A DNA stretch of 23,182 nucleotides from a virus. Location: the IMG/VR virus record IMGVR_UViG_3300034190_000180, positions 1-23,182 of that record. One strand, given 5' to 3'. Below the pieces are notes generated by a model. That model searched no databases and had not been told where the DNA came from. It saw nothing but the letters and a program-made list of their open reading frames with translations. The translations under genes and the position numbers were made by a program. Positions 13,246-21,121 of the stretch are shown piece after piece (positions within the stretch are counted from its first letter, which is position 1; each line of letters begins with the position of its first letter).

Positions 13246-15555
13246 CTATTCGAAATCTATGCGGAGGTTCCGCGTTCCGGCGAAGTTATTCTTGATGTAG
13301 ATGTTCCCGTCGTTAGCCGCACTGATGCGAAGTCTTGTGTCAACAACTGCATCCGGCGTCAGGACGCCTGTGCTTTTTACGATGAACGTACCGATCGCTG
13401 TTCCTTCAAGAGCAGTATTTGCAGTTGTGTTGTAATGCAGTGTACCCCAGATGTTTGACGCTGGGGAGATGCCGCTATTTCCACAGTGGAAAGTCCCTGC
13501 ACCATACGGCGTTGGAATTGCCAAAACAGCACCGCTTGCAAGCGTGAACCTGTGTGTTCGTGGCAATCTTAGGTCTGTGTACTGTTCACTAAAGGATGCA
13601 AATGTATTACCTGCCGCCATGATCTGCTGAGGCGTGCCTACGATACGTTTACCGCTGGACCGCTCCTGTACGTCAAGTGTGAGCCTGTCAAAGTTCTCCA
13701 TACCAGCACCACAGATGCCAACAGTGAGTGCACCTACAACAACCTGCATAGTTCCAGTAAGTTCGTTAGACGCCATACGCAGTGATGCGTTATCATCGAG
13801 ACGGATGACATGATCTGCTGTACCGTGATGCTCAATGCCCTCAAAGTGTAGGCCGTAGCAATTACGGATAATACCACCTTGACCGGCCCCATCGTCGCCA
13901 AGTGCTCGTCCACGTGCCATAACAATAATATCATCAACATTACCGTGGTGGCTAAAGTTAGAGATACGAACGTGCCGCATCTGGCCCCAGATCATTGCAC
14001 CTACATTGCCAGTGAGGCCATAACCCACACGGGATGGAAAATCAGTGGGATAGCCCGGAGTGGTATTTGGGTATGAAATATCGTTGCGGCCACGGACGTT
14101 TGTTACAGTACAGTTAGCTGCTTCTAGGAAATTAAGGACACCAGACTTTTGTTGGTCACTTCCTACAAGACGCCGTGTGTTGTGACCACAGTTCTCGTAG
14201 GTAACACCATCAACAATCGTCATAGCATCATCAGAATCGCCATCTGGGGCAGCAGCACCGTTTAGTCCTGCAATGACAACTGGTGCACCTACGTTATCAA
14301 AGTGGTTGTTTACAAACTGCACACCGACTGCACGTTCTTTTTCGCCGTTGCCGAATGTCCCGTCACGTCCCTGCGTCCATAGGCCCACTGGCAGATTTCT
14401 AAACGTGCTGTTGCTGACAAGGCCATTTGTAATGCCAGTATCAAATGCAAAGCCCTTACCACCGCCAGCAGATGACACCATTTCAAATCCGTCTAGGTTC
14501 TGAAAGGTGCAGCCATCAACCACTACATCACTAACACCAGCAATCAAAGAAAGTAGATTGTCGTTCCAGCCGTAAAGTGCGATGTCGCCAGCTTGGGGTG
14601 CTGCTGATAGTGCTGTGTTGAGGGTCAATGTACGTGTCGCACCTACATAAGAGCCTGTGAACGAAAACTCCCTTGCCGCAGCTCCAGTAGCAAACTGCAT
14701 GATACGACCCTTGTAGAAGTCATCGACAGAGGATGCAGTTGCAGGCAAGACAATAGACGTTGTGGTGCTACCTGCTGGTAAAGTAAACTGAACGAGGCCG
14801 GGGTAATTAGTGCCATCAAAAGTAATATTGCTAAAGCGCATGTCGCTCTTGATTGAGGCAGCGGCACTTGAGTTAGGGTCAACGGATTTACCAAGGGAGC
14901 CTGTCGAAGACCAGTCGTTGAAATCAATTCGGCCATCACGAACGTCTGCACCACTGTCAAAAATGATATCGCCGTCCATTGTGATGCCTTCACCAAGGAC
15001 AAGTGGAAGCTTGTTTAGAGCACTGTGATCTAACGCAGTCTGGAATAGAGTACGGTCAGTTCGAGCAGCCCCGAACGCTTTGACGTTGTATCCACCATTA
15101 CTCGGGAGCACATACAGCTTCACCCCGCCCGCTGTCGTGATGTGCTGGTCAGTCGCACCGATTGCCGCCACTTCGTAGCTGAAAGTCTCCGCGCGTGTAG
15201 TTACAATATCCCCAGCGCTGACTGGTGTGCCTGTAGCGTAACCTAAAACCGTATCCGCGAGGACCGCAGCTACGTCACTAAATGTCAGAGTCCTGTCCAC
15301 AGACGTTACTGTCGTCCCGAATGAGAGTGTTGATACTACGTCGTTTAAAGCTGCACCTACAGTCAGTACAACATCTGAGCCGTTAGTGGCTGTGAAGTCA
15401 GTACCATTTACGAGTTTAACACCGTTTAGGTATACGTCAATGTAATTAGGTGTATACCCTAGTGTAGCAAAACTAGTCTGTGAAGCTGTTGCTACGAAAG
15501 TCTCCCGAATCTGGGTAGACTGAGGGACGGGGACGTTTCCGATATAACCAGCCAT
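13246..15555 (-). CDS. Tailspike / tail fibre with beta-helix domain
   Basis: Receptor-binding tailspike, 769 residues. Residues 1-83 are an N-terminal virion-attachment domain (IGNVPVPQSTQIRETFVA... PNYIDVYLNGVKLVNGTDFT) shared by many phage fibres. Residues about 150-170 carry NGGYNVKAFGAARTDRTLFQ, a degenerate form of the 'vkdFGAkgDGvtDDt' entry motif of pectate-lyase-type right-handed beta-helix spikes. The next 450 or so residues have the repetitive short-strand and Asn/Gly-turn pattern of a beta-helix (DVVVDGCTFQNL, VSNSTFRNLPVG, TNVRGRNDISYPN). The C-terminal 150 residues look like a trimerisation/beta-sandwich region. Such spikes bind and often cleave surface polysaccharide; I cannot assign catalytic residues. 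Start overlaps the upstream stop. The second fibre gene follows 16 bases downstream. Confidence 0.87.
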   Translation of the reverse strand: MAGYIGNVPVPQSTQIRETFVATASQTSFATLGYTPNYIDVYLNGVKLVNGTDFTATNGSDVVLTVGAALNDVVSTLSFGTTVTSVDRTLTFSDVAAVLADTVLGYATGTPVSAGDIVTTRAETFSYEVAAIGATDQHITTAGGVKLYVLPSNGGYNVKAFGAARTDRTLFQTALDHSALNKLPLVLGEGITMDGDIIFDSGADVRDGRIDFNDWSSTGSLGKSVDPNSSAAASIKSDMRFSNITFDGTNYPGLVQFTLPAGSTTTSIVLPATASSVDDFYKGRIMQFATGAAAREFSFTGSYVGATRTLTLNTALSAAPQAGDIALYGWNDNLLSLIAGVSDVVVDGCTFQNLDGFEMVSSAGGGKGFAFDTGITNGLVSNSTFRNLPVGLWTQGRDGTFGNGEKERAVGVQFVNNHFDNVGAPVVIAGLNGAAAPDGDSDDAMTIVDGVTYENCGHNTRRLVGSDQQKSGVLNFLEAANCTVTNVRGRNDISYPNTTPGYPTDFPSRVGYGLTGNVGAMIWGQMRHVRISNFSHHGNVDDIIVMARGRALGDDGAGQGGIIRNCYGLHFEGIEHHGTADHVIRLDDNASLRMASNELTGTMQVVVGALTVGICGAGMENFDRLTLDVQERSSGKRIVGTPQQIMAAGNTFASFSEQYTDLRLPRTHRFTLASGAVLAIPTPYGAGTFHCGNSGISPASNIWGTLHYNTTANTALEGTAIGTFIVKSTGVLTPDAVVDTRLRISAANDGNIYIKNNFAGTRNLRIDFE

Positions 15556-15863
15556 TAGCTCTCTCCTTGTTCAAGCACCGATAAGATCACGTCACAGGAA
15601 GCCGCGGTGTTACTTGTGATGATACAAGTGTCTGTGACCTCAAGGATGATCTTGCCATCCAGTGCACTCAACGCGGAGTTAGCTGGGATGGGTGCCCCCT
15701 TAATCAGATAGACACCAGCGATTTGAACATCCACATTGATTTGACTCGCTGTGATGTTCGCTAGGTTCAGACCAATTACAATGGCCTCTTGTCCTGTTGC
15801 TACAGTGTGTACTGTCACAGGTGATGTGCCAATGGCACTAGATGTGTAGTTATTAAAAGCCAT
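15555..15863 (-). CDS. Small beta-rich protein coupled to tailspike gene
   Basis: A 102-residue protein beginning MAFNNYTSSAIGTSPVTVHTV, with regularly spaced hydrophobic residues suggesting a beta-sandwich (IVIGLNLANITASQINVDVQ, ILEVTDTCIITSNTAASCDV). Small proteins with this pattern occur beside fibre genes in many marine phages, but no function is known to me. The stop overlaps the tailspike start as TAATG, so translation of the spike is probably coupled. Its own ATG is 3 bases past the stop of the coiled-coil gene. Likely a virion component; inference from context. Confidence 0.72.
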   Translation of the reverse strand: MAFNNYTSSAIGTSPVTVHTVATGQEAIVIGLNLANITASQINVDVQIAGVYLIKGAPIPANSALSALDGKIILEVTDTCIITSNTAASCDVILSVLEQGES

Positions 15864-15866
15864 GAT

Positions 15867-16226
15867 TTACCCCAGTGCGATTGCATATAAGATCGCAGCA
15901 TTAACTGCGGAAGCCGCAGATGCAGCTGCGTTTGTTTCTGATACACCAGCGTTAGTCTCGCTGATAGCTGCTGCTGCTGCATTAGCTGTTGTAGCAGCCG
16001 CGTCAAGTCCAGTCTGCACACGATCTGCTGCAGTAGCTGTTGCGTCTAAGTCAGTCTGTACGAGGTCTGCAGCTACTTGAGCAGCGATCGCAGCGATATC
16101 AGCAGCGAGTGCCTCTGACGAAAGATAAGCATCTCGAAGGTAGTTGACGTGTGATAGAGAAGTTGAGTTCCCGTTCTGAGTGAATAAGCCGCCTTTAGCG
16201 GCCGATGTTGTATATCCTGCTGCCAT
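15867..16226 (-). CDS. Ala-rich coiled-coil tail/fibre-associated protein
   Basis: About 119 residues. After a Gly/Ser-rich start, residues about 40-110 are Ala-rich heptad-like repeats (QTDLDATATAADRVQTGLDA, then TNAAAAAISETNAGVSETNA), the type of trimeric coiled coil found in phage tail-fibre N-terminal or shaft segments. Two adjacent ATG codons exist (16229 and 16226). I chose the second because AGGAGG is then 5 bases away instead of 2. It lies directly before a small beta protein and the tailspike gene. It could be a fibre adaptor or connector; there is no receptor-binding domain, so it is not a complete fibre. Confidence 0.7.
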   Translation of the reverse strand: MAAGYTTSAAKGGLFTQNGNSTSLSHVNYLRDAYLSSEALAADIAAIAAQVAADLVQTDLDATATAADRVQTGLDAAATTANAAAAAISETNAGVSETNAAASAASAVNAAILYAIALG

Positions 16227-16238
16227 CATGGCCTCCTA

Positions 16239-17177
16239 TTAAATCAGGCCACGCCCGTTGAAGTTCATTTGAATTGTACCACCAGCTGCGTTACGACGAA
16301 CATCTTCATCGTTGAGCTCTGCGATCTCTTCCACAAACCGTTGCTTGTACTTCTGCGCTTGATCATCCTCTTGGAGATATGAGAAGGCCTCCGCGAGACC
16401 ACCATATACCAAGAGCTTTTCATTCTCATTAAGAAGCCAATGCTCAGGAGATTTCCCAGCGAACTTGATAACGCCTGTAGCAGGATCAACTGCGGTCAAT
16501 AGGGTATCGACTGCTGTGTTTCCAACTGCAAATACTGTATCTGTCAGCGGTGGATCTTGAGTGATCGGGTTAAGAGCATTGTTGAGGATCTGGATGAAAC
16601 CTTCACCTGCCGCGGCGGCTCCTGCTTGTACAGGTGCCAGCTCAATGAATGAACTTGAAGCATCGAAGTTAGCGGCTTCTACCGTGTACAGAGCGTCCAA
16701 CGCTGCGAGACGACGATAGTAGTAAAGTTCAATATACGTCTCTGAACTGCTGAACTCACCAGCAATCGTTCCCACTTGAGTAGTGACGTAGATACGGTTT
16801 CCTTTACGCGTCCACCCGTTATAAGCATTAACTCGCTCGGACTCCGGGTTGAAGAATGTACGGACATCTACTTTCGAATCGATCACACGGACAGTCTTGC
16901 CCTCAGCATCTGTTGTACGTATTTTAATTACTTCGATCATGTCGTCAGGAACACCGAATGATGTAACTGTCAATCCACCGATTGAGGATTCTGGAATAAG
17001 TTGCCCAAGTCCAGTGAAAAGTGTGGTACATTCCAGAGGTGGAACGCGCAACGTACGATAGGCATCGTCTGCCGCCCAGCGGATACAATCTTGTAAGATA
17101 GCATCACTGATGACGTCCGAGCTGCGGTTCAACCAATCCCGAGTACGAGTAACTAACTCGCTAAATGTGTCAGCCAT
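16239..17177 (-). CDS. Head-tail adaptor protein (SU10-adaptor-like)
   Basis: Adaptor (head-completion) subunit of 312 residues expected to form a ring below the portal and to seat the tail. The N terminus MADTFSELVTRTRDWLNRSSDVISDAILQDCIRWAADDAYRTLR has the pattern seen in phage adaptor families (an opening helix ending in a D-W-L-N-R type motif, then 'I..a...A..ey.r.lR'). The middle is beta-rich, with a TRKGNRIYV strand, and the C terminus is helical (LVYGGLAEAFSYLQEDDQAQKYKQRFVEEI), which would pack against the portal. Longer than P22 gp4 (166 residues), closer to SU10-type adaptors. ATG start with AGGAGG ribosome site. It lies between head genes and fibre genes, as expected. Confidence 0.78.
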   Translation of the reverse strand: MADTFSELVTRTRDWLNRSSDVISDAILQDCIRWAADDAYRTLRVPPLECTTLFTGLGQLIPESSIGGLTVTSFGVPDDMIEVIKIRTTDAEGKTVRVIDSKVDVRTFFNPESERVNAYNGWTRKGNRIYVTTQVGTIAGEFSSSETYIELYYYRRLAALDALYTVEAANFDASSSFIELAPVQAGAAAAGEGFIQILNNALNPITQDPPLTDTVFAVGNTAVDTLLTAVDPATGVIKFAGKSPEHWLLNENEKLLVYGGLAEAFSYLQEDDQAQKYKQRFVEEIAELNDEDVRRNAAGGTIQMNFNGRGLI

Positions 17178-17189
17178 TGTATGACCTCC

Positions 17190-17525
17190 TTAGGTTGACA
17201 GGAGGTAAGGATATTCCTGTCGAATGATTAGCATGAACTTCGCAAGACTATCCTTATCATGCATGAACTCAGGGGCGTGGATGTCCAGACCCCATTTATC
17301 TTTAATATCTATAGCTACGATGTCAGGAACTGTAGCGAACTTCTTCATACCGTTTGATCCGGTCTTTTGAAGCTCTCTGTCAACCTTTGCCTGTTCAAGG
17401 AAAGGCTTGACGTCTTGAGTGACGCTCCACGCGTGTTCTCCACCTACAGTTCCTGAATCGTACTCGAAAGTACCTGTCATAGACGTCCGTGTGTCTTGAC
17501 TAGGTTTAACTCTCCATTTAGCCAT
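17190..17525 (-). CDS. Unknown structural-module protein
   Basis: A 111-residue soluble protein starting MAKWRVKPSQDTRTS, preceded by TAAGGAGA, a strong ribosome site. The C-terminal half is helical with a conserved-looking MHDKDSLAKFMLIIRQEYPYLLS ending. It lies 12 bases before the adaptor gene. Small proteins are commonly found here between capsid and adaptor genes. No function recognised; a virion or assembly role is inference from position. Confidence 0.72.
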   Translation of the reverse strand: MAKWRVKPSQDTRTSMTGTFEYDSGTVGGEHAWSVTQDVKPFLEQAKVDRELQKTGSNGMKKFATVPDIVAIDIKDKWGLDIHAPEFMHDKDSLAKFMLIIRQEYPYLLST

Positions 17526-17548
17526 GTCCTCTTCTCCTTATATATATA

Positions 17549-17776
17549 TTAGATCGTGTGCTTTACAAAGCGACCAGTCTTACCGACGTGTCCGAATTGA
17601 GCATCTGCGATCGCAGTCTCAGTAGTGCCTTGCACGTAGAAAGCTGTGCTGATTGAATAACCGTCGCCATTGGCGATGACTTTCCATACGCACTTATCTG
17701 CTGGTACTGTGAACACGTCAGTTACGAGGTTTGTACCAAATGTGTTAATGGGGAATGTTCCTTGGATTACATACAT
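17549..17776 (-). CDS. Small beta-rich unknown protein after capsid terminator
   Basis: A 75-residue protein dominated by alternating hydrophobic and polar residues (MYVIQGTFPINTFGTNLV... KCVWKVIANGDGYSI), suggesting a small all-beta fold. No signal peptide or membrane helix. ATG start with an AGGAG ribosome site 7 bases upstream. It is the first gene after the terminator in the minus-strand block. Size, predicted beta content and position next to the capsid gene are compatible with a head decoration or fibre-associated protein, but I recognise no family. Confidence 0.7.
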   Translation of the reverse strand: MYVIQGTFPINTFGTNLVTDVFTVPADKCVWKVIANGDGYSISTAFYVQGTTETAIADAQFGHVGKTGRFVKHTI

Positions 17777-17796
17777 TATTCTTCTCCTAATGATGT

Positions 17797-17837
17797 GAAA
17801 TAAAATAGGGGAGAAGGAGAAAACTCTCCCTCTCCCC
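17797..17837 (-). terminator. Intrinsic terminator after capsid/HNH genes
   Basis: Read on the minus strand, 17837 to 17808 forms a 13-bp stem (GGGGAGAGGGAGA with TCTCCTTCTCCCC, one G.U wobble) around a GTTT loop, followed by TATTTTATTT (17807-17798). The same bases on the plus strand give an A.C mismatch and no T tract, so the signal is directional and agrees with transcription of the flanking genes. It ends the portal-to-capsid block and leaves the next genes to read-through or a separate promoter. Confidence 0.88.
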
Positions 17838-17840
17838 AGA

Positions 17841-17854
17841 GGTCTAATTAGACC
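17841..17854. repeat. 14-bp perfect palindrome
   Basis: GGTCTAATTAGACC is its own reverse complement and sits between the HNH stop codon and the terminator hairpin. Too short for a terminator alone. It could be a protein-binding site, an extra RNA stem, or chance. Confidence 0.5.
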
Positions 17855-17857
17855 AAA

Positions 17858-18301
17858 CTATTGTCCGTGTTCTTGTAGGTAGTTCAGCATGCTTGTAAGT
17901 ATCTCTTGATCATCGTTTATGAGACCAAGAGACACATTACAGTTATGACAAAGAACCCCTCGCACCTTACCACTCACGTGGCAATGGTCAACAACCGCTC
18001 TACGACTATCTCCGTTGTTACGATCTGTGCCAGTTCCTTGAATCTTAGTAAAGACTACAGGAGTGTCACATACCTTGCAACAGTGATCTTGTTCGTTGAG
18101 CATGTCATTGCGATCAGTCATGGTTATTCCGTACCGCTTACGCAACTCCTTACAGGGGTTACAAGTGAGACTACGGGAATTACTTTTGACCATCCGCCCA
18201 CAGACGTCGTACTCAGAACATTTACGTTCCTGCTTTGACTGCTGTGATGCGTAGAGAGCCTTATGGTAATCTCTACGCTTTTGAGGATCTTTGTATGGCA
18301 T
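17858..18301 (-). CDS. Free-standing HNH endonuclease, endonuclease VII type
   Basis: A 147-residue nuclease of the recombination endonuclease VII / HNH group. Metal-site residues are readable: C28, C34, C47 and C50 in the N-terminal half, C75 and C78, then VVDHCH with D105-H106 and H108, and C118-C121-N122 in the block RGVLCHNCNVSLG, the endonuclease VII hallmark. The N terminus is basic (MPYKDPQKRRDYHKAL), typical of phage HNH proteins. It lies between the capsid gene (20 bases away) and the terminator, so it shares the capsid transcript. Endonuclease VII proper resolves branched DNA during packaging. Similar small free-standing HNH genes often behave as mobile homing nucleases nicking a neighbouring conserved gene. 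Sequence alone does not separate these roles. Start ATG has a GGCGG-type ribosome site. Confidence 0.85.
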   Translation of the reverse strand: MPYKDPQKRRDYHKALYASQQSKQERKCSEYDVCGRMVKSNSRSLTCNPCKELRKRYGITMTDRNDMLNEQDHCCKVCDTPVVFTKIQGTGTDRNNGDSRRAVVDHCHVSGKVRGVLCHNCNVSLGLINDDQEILTSMLNYLQEHGQ

Positions 18302-18321
18302 ACTTTACCGCCTATTTTTAG

Positions 18322-19455
18322 TTACACGAGATTGTAGATAGCGCCACAGCCTTTAGGGTTCTTAACCTCAAGTGTGCACTCTTCTACGAACATGCCTGCA
18401 GTAGAGTCACCCTTCTGGCCGACTTCAACTTCCTGCATAGGACGCAAGGTAGCAACTGCGAACCACATTGGATCATAGATCAATGCGGAGGAGTTACCCC
18501 AATCAGCTGCGTTACCAGCACCACCGCCGAACAGACCAACTGCTGGTGCGTTCAGACCCATGATGTAGTTAGGAACAACCATCAGCTCACCGAAGTCAGA
18601 CATGTAGATGTCTACGGACTGACGAAGTGTGCCGTCTGCATCGATGTTACGACGAACGTTAGTCTCAGTCTGCATCAAGTCAGAGAAGTCACGACGAAGC
18701 TTTGGAGACAGCATGATCTTAGATGCCTTGCCGCCTTCTTCGTAGATACCCTGCATGATTGCGTCAACGTCGGACAGAGCCAACGCGCCACGAGAAGATT
18801 CGTTGGCCAGAGTGATAACACCAGTACCATCGGAAGAACCAGCAGTAACAGAACCACCAGTACCAGCGAAGGAAACAGTAGAGCTATCGTTGATGAACGC
18901 CTGGTATCCGCCCATGGTGCGAGCACCGGGGTTGCCGGATGTGCCAGCAGCGTTAGAAACGTTACCTGTGTTTACGATATCATGCTCGATGTCACGGCGC
19001 ATTTCTGTGCCACGCTTCTTAAGCTGATAAGCGTACTCATCTGCAACACCAGCTTGGTCAACAGCACGACGTGTACCAGATACGGCGATTGTCTTACCAT
19101 TGATCTGTGTGTAGTTGCCGAGACGTGTACGAGTAGCACCACCGACGGCGAATACTGCGCCAACAGTTGGAGTTACTGTAGGAGATACGTCTGCCAAACC
19201 GCTACCATCAGGAGCAACATAGTCTTGGCCTTCACCAATCCGCGAGTCACCTGGTGTGTTCAGCTCGTCAGTCTGCCATTCGTGGTAGATTGCTTTAGCT
19301 TTTGTTTTGCCAATCGAAGACAAGAACGGAGTCTCGTCGCGAGTGATCATTGTGATGAAGTTTGCGAGGTCCTCACGCTGAGAAACGTCTGCGCCTGTAC
19401 CACGTACCGGGCCTCCTGGGCCGCCTGTACCGCGTCCACCAATTGTAGTAGTCAT
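18322..19455 (-). CDS. Major capsid protein (SU10-type/DUF5309-like)
   Basis: Main shell protein, 377 residues. The N terminus is Gly/Thr-rich, followed by the signature block ANFITMITRDETPFLSSIGK and YHEWQTDEL (residues about 31-66), which I recognise from the phage SU10-type (DUF5309) major capsid family with the HK97 fold. The Gly/Ser/Thr-rich middle (about 165-215) fits an extended loop, and the SKIMLSPKLRRDFSDLMQ segment fits the spine/A-domain region of that family. Length is normal. It follows the scaffold gene by 20 bases, with a strong AGGAG ribosome site 9 bases before the ATG. An HNH gene and then a strong terminator (17808-17837) follow. The terminator probably limits read-through from this highly expressed gene; that is inference. 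Confidence 0.92.
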   Translation of the reverse strand: MTTTIGGRGTGGPGGPVRGTGADVSQREDLANFITMITRDETPFLSSIGKTKAKAIYHEWQTDELNTPGDSRIGEGQDYVAPDGSGLADVSPTVTPTVGAVFAVGGATRTRLGNYTQINGKTIAVSGTRRAVDQAGVADEYAYQLKKRGTEMRRDIEHDIVNTGNVSNAAGTSGNPGARTMGGYQAFINDSSTVSFAGTGGSVTAGSSDGTGVITLANESSRGALALSDVDAIMQGIYEEGGKASKIMLSPKLRRDFSDLMQTETNVRRNIDADGTLRQSVDIYMSDFGELMVVPNYIMGLNAPAVGLFGGGAGNAADWGNSSALIYDPMWFAVATLRPMQEVEVGQKGDSTAGMFVEECTLEVKNPKGCGAIYNLV

Positions 19456-19475
19456 AGTAAAATACTCCTAGAGTT

Positions 19476-20579
19476 TTATCGTTGATTGAGAGATTTGCTT
19501 GCAAAGTCACGCAAGAATGCCATTTGATCTTCGGGGCTCGAGTTCTCTTTGAACGCACGAGCTTTCCGTAGTGATTCAGCATTCTGCTTCTTGTTAGCAG
19601 TAGACTTAGATTTCTTAACAGGGATTGCCTTCTTTGCAGGCGCTGCCTTACGTTTAGCTGTTCCCTTGTTAACACCTTGCTTAAGGCGACGATAATCATC
19701 AATAAACTTGACGACCATAGGATCGACTACAGAACTGAGGAGGCCTTCCTCAATACCTTGTTCGATAGCAAAATCCCGGATAGACATAGCAACTTCGTCA
19801 CTAAAGTCCGGAATGAGTGTTGGGATAGTTTCAGAGAATGAAGCGAGCTGTGTCTGTAGTAGAGCATCAGCGTCTGCCTTTTTCTTAGCTTCCCATGACT
19901 CTTGCATACCCTCACGGTTACGTCGCGCTTCCCAGTATTCAGATTGAATCTGTTCACGCTTGTCTTTTAGGTCATTGATCTCATATGTGTTTCCATCAGC
20001 ACGAGCCTTTTTAATTTCAGCTTCAACTGCATGGAATTCTTGTGCCTTGGCCTGCTCAGCACCCATGATGATAGCGTTTGAAAGCTCGGAAGCTTTTTCA
20101 AGCTCACCCATGCGTTCAGCGCGTTCTTCATCAAGTGCTTTGCGTGCTTCGCCTAGTTCACGACCTTGTTTTGAAAGGTGTGCATCAGTCTGGAATCCTT
20201 TTAACAGATCCCCGAAAGATACGGCGCGTTCTTCACCGTCAATTTTGACCATGACCTTCGCGTCTAGATCGAGATCCTCAGAAGTAAAGACTGAATCATC
20301 TTGGGTAGCGGGCTCATCACCGGCATCCTCATATTCACCTTCATCATCTTCGAACTCGCTCTCCTCTCCACTAACGGCATCATCTGAATCGTCGTCGTCA
20401 TATTCAGACTCTTCCGGAACCTCAACAAAGTCGTCCTCATCTGGTAGCGGCACATCGTTCGGACCCTTTAGAAATTCGGATCCACGAAGTACGGCATCAA
20501 GGAGTGATTGTTCCGTAGGTTCAGCTGCGGGCATGTCATCCATTTGATTGGGTAGAGTACCTTCTGCTTTTGTATTCAT
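19476..20579 (-). CDS. Capsid assembly scaffolding protein
   Basis: Probable scaffold of 367 residues that directs capsid polymerisation and then leaves the prohead. Architecture is typical: an extremely acidic N-terminal third (Asp/Glu runs, residues about 46-95), a short folded segment VMVKIDGEERAVSFGDLLKG (about 108-127) of a kind seen in many phage scaffolds, a long coiled coil (about 130-235), and a basic C-terminal region with KRKAAPAKKAIPVKKSKS (about 310-330), as expected for electrostatic docking to the inner capsid surface. It directly precedes the major capsid gene, the usual order. ATG start with GGAGGG ribosome site. No protease motif is seen, so processing, if any, would need another protein. 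The role rests on composition, motif and position. Confidence 0.85.
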   Translation of the reverse strand: MNTKAEGTLPNQMDDMPAAEPTEQSLLDAVLRGSEFLKGPNDVPLPDEDDFVEVPEESEYDDDDSDDAVSGEESEFEDDEGEYEDAGDEPATQDDSVFTSEDLDLDAKVMVKIDGEERAVSFGDLLKGFQTDAHLSKQGRELGEARKALDEERAERMGELEKASELSNAIIMGAEQAKAQEFHAVEAEIKKARADGNTYEINDLKDKREQIQSEYWEARRNREGMQESWEAKKKADADALLQTQLASFSETIPTLIPDFSDEVAMSIRDFAIEQGIEEGLLSSVVDPMVVKFIDDYRRLKQGVNKGTAKRKAAPAKKAIPVKKSKSTANKKQNAESLRKARAFKENSSPEDQMAFLRDFASKSLNQR

Positions 20580-20583
20580 TTAC

Positions 20584-20805
20584 TTATCCCTCCACGTCTT
20601 TCTTAACTGGCTTCTTGACTACTGTGGGCTCAACAGGTTTGGTGAGCATCTCGCGGTAGCGATCGGCAAGTTCGTAAAGACCGTGTATAGGATGTACGTT
20701 AACTTTTGCCTTACCCGCAGAACGCATTGCGTCATACTCGAGTAAGTTGATCATCTGCTCTACGTTATTGAGTAGAGTAGTGTAATTAATAGGTTGATTA
20801 GCCAT
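20584..20805 (-). CDS. Small unknown protein upstream of scaffold
   Basis: A 73-residue protein with a helical N-terminal half (YTTLLNNVEQMINLLEYDAM) and a lysine/valine/proline-rich tail (VVKKPVKKDVEG). Start is an ATG preceded by GAGG, which lies inside the end of the upstream gene (8-base overlap). The GGAGGG ribosome site of the scaffold gene lies within its last codons, and the scaffold start is only 4 bases past its stop. No known domain recognised. Position suggests a head-assembly accessory role, which is inference. Confidence 0.7.
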   Translation of the reverse strand: MANQPINYTTLLNNVEQMINLLEYDAMRSAGKAKVNVHPIHGLYELADRYREMLTKPVEPTVVKKPVKKDVEG

Positions 20806-21112
20806 TGTCCTCAGTTCCTTCCATATAAGGGATATTGCGTCCGTACGTCTCGTACTGAACCATCTTTGCTTTAACGTCGCCTAGAGCCAACGCAGAGTTA
20901 TAGATAAACTCTCGCGTCTTGTTCTCATGTGGTTCAGTCTTCAGCCATTCAATGAAATACTGTACGAGGATATCCCCGTAAGCACTTTCAAAGAACATCT
21001 CACGCTCACGAGAGGCGAAGGCTGCATTAACTAGAGCCTCCTTCGCCAGAGCGTCGGGATGTACTTTCTTGGGATCGAGCCTCTTCTCGGCCGACTTCCT
21101 ATACTTATCCAT
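20798..21112 (-). CDS. Small unknown protein between portal and scaffold
   Basis: A 104-residue soluble protein with no signal peptide or membrane segment. The N terminus is very basic (KYRKSAEKRLDPKKVH) and the rest is mostly helical and acidic, ending in EGTEDNG. ATG start with an AAGGA ribosome site just after the portal stop. Its last 8 bases overlap the start of the next gene, so the two are probably co-translated. Small genes at this position are common between portal and scaffold in short-tailed phages, but I do not recognise a function. A role in head assembly is inference from position only. Confidence 0.75.
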   Translation of the reverse strand: MDKYRKSAEKRLDPKKVHPDALAKEALVNAAFASREREMFFESAYGDILVQYFIEWLKTEPHENKTREFIYNSALALGDVKAKMVQYETYGRNIPYMEGTEDNG

Positions 21113-21121
21113 TTAGTTTCC

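Noticed and set aside
17526-17548. TATATATATA stretch as a promoter
   Set aside because: A simple AT repeat just before a ribosome site, without a matching -35 element; chance is as likely.
18982-19485. Plus-strand open frame of about 167 codons, Cys-rich
   Set aside because: Lies opposite the major capsid gene, which has clear family motifs; the Cys-rich reading is an antisense artefact.
19960-20547. Plus-strand open frame of about 195 codons, very Ser-rich
   Set aside because: It is the mirror of the acidic scaffold gene: Asp/Glu codons on one strand read as Ser/Phe/Leu on the other. No ribosome site and no fit to operon direction.
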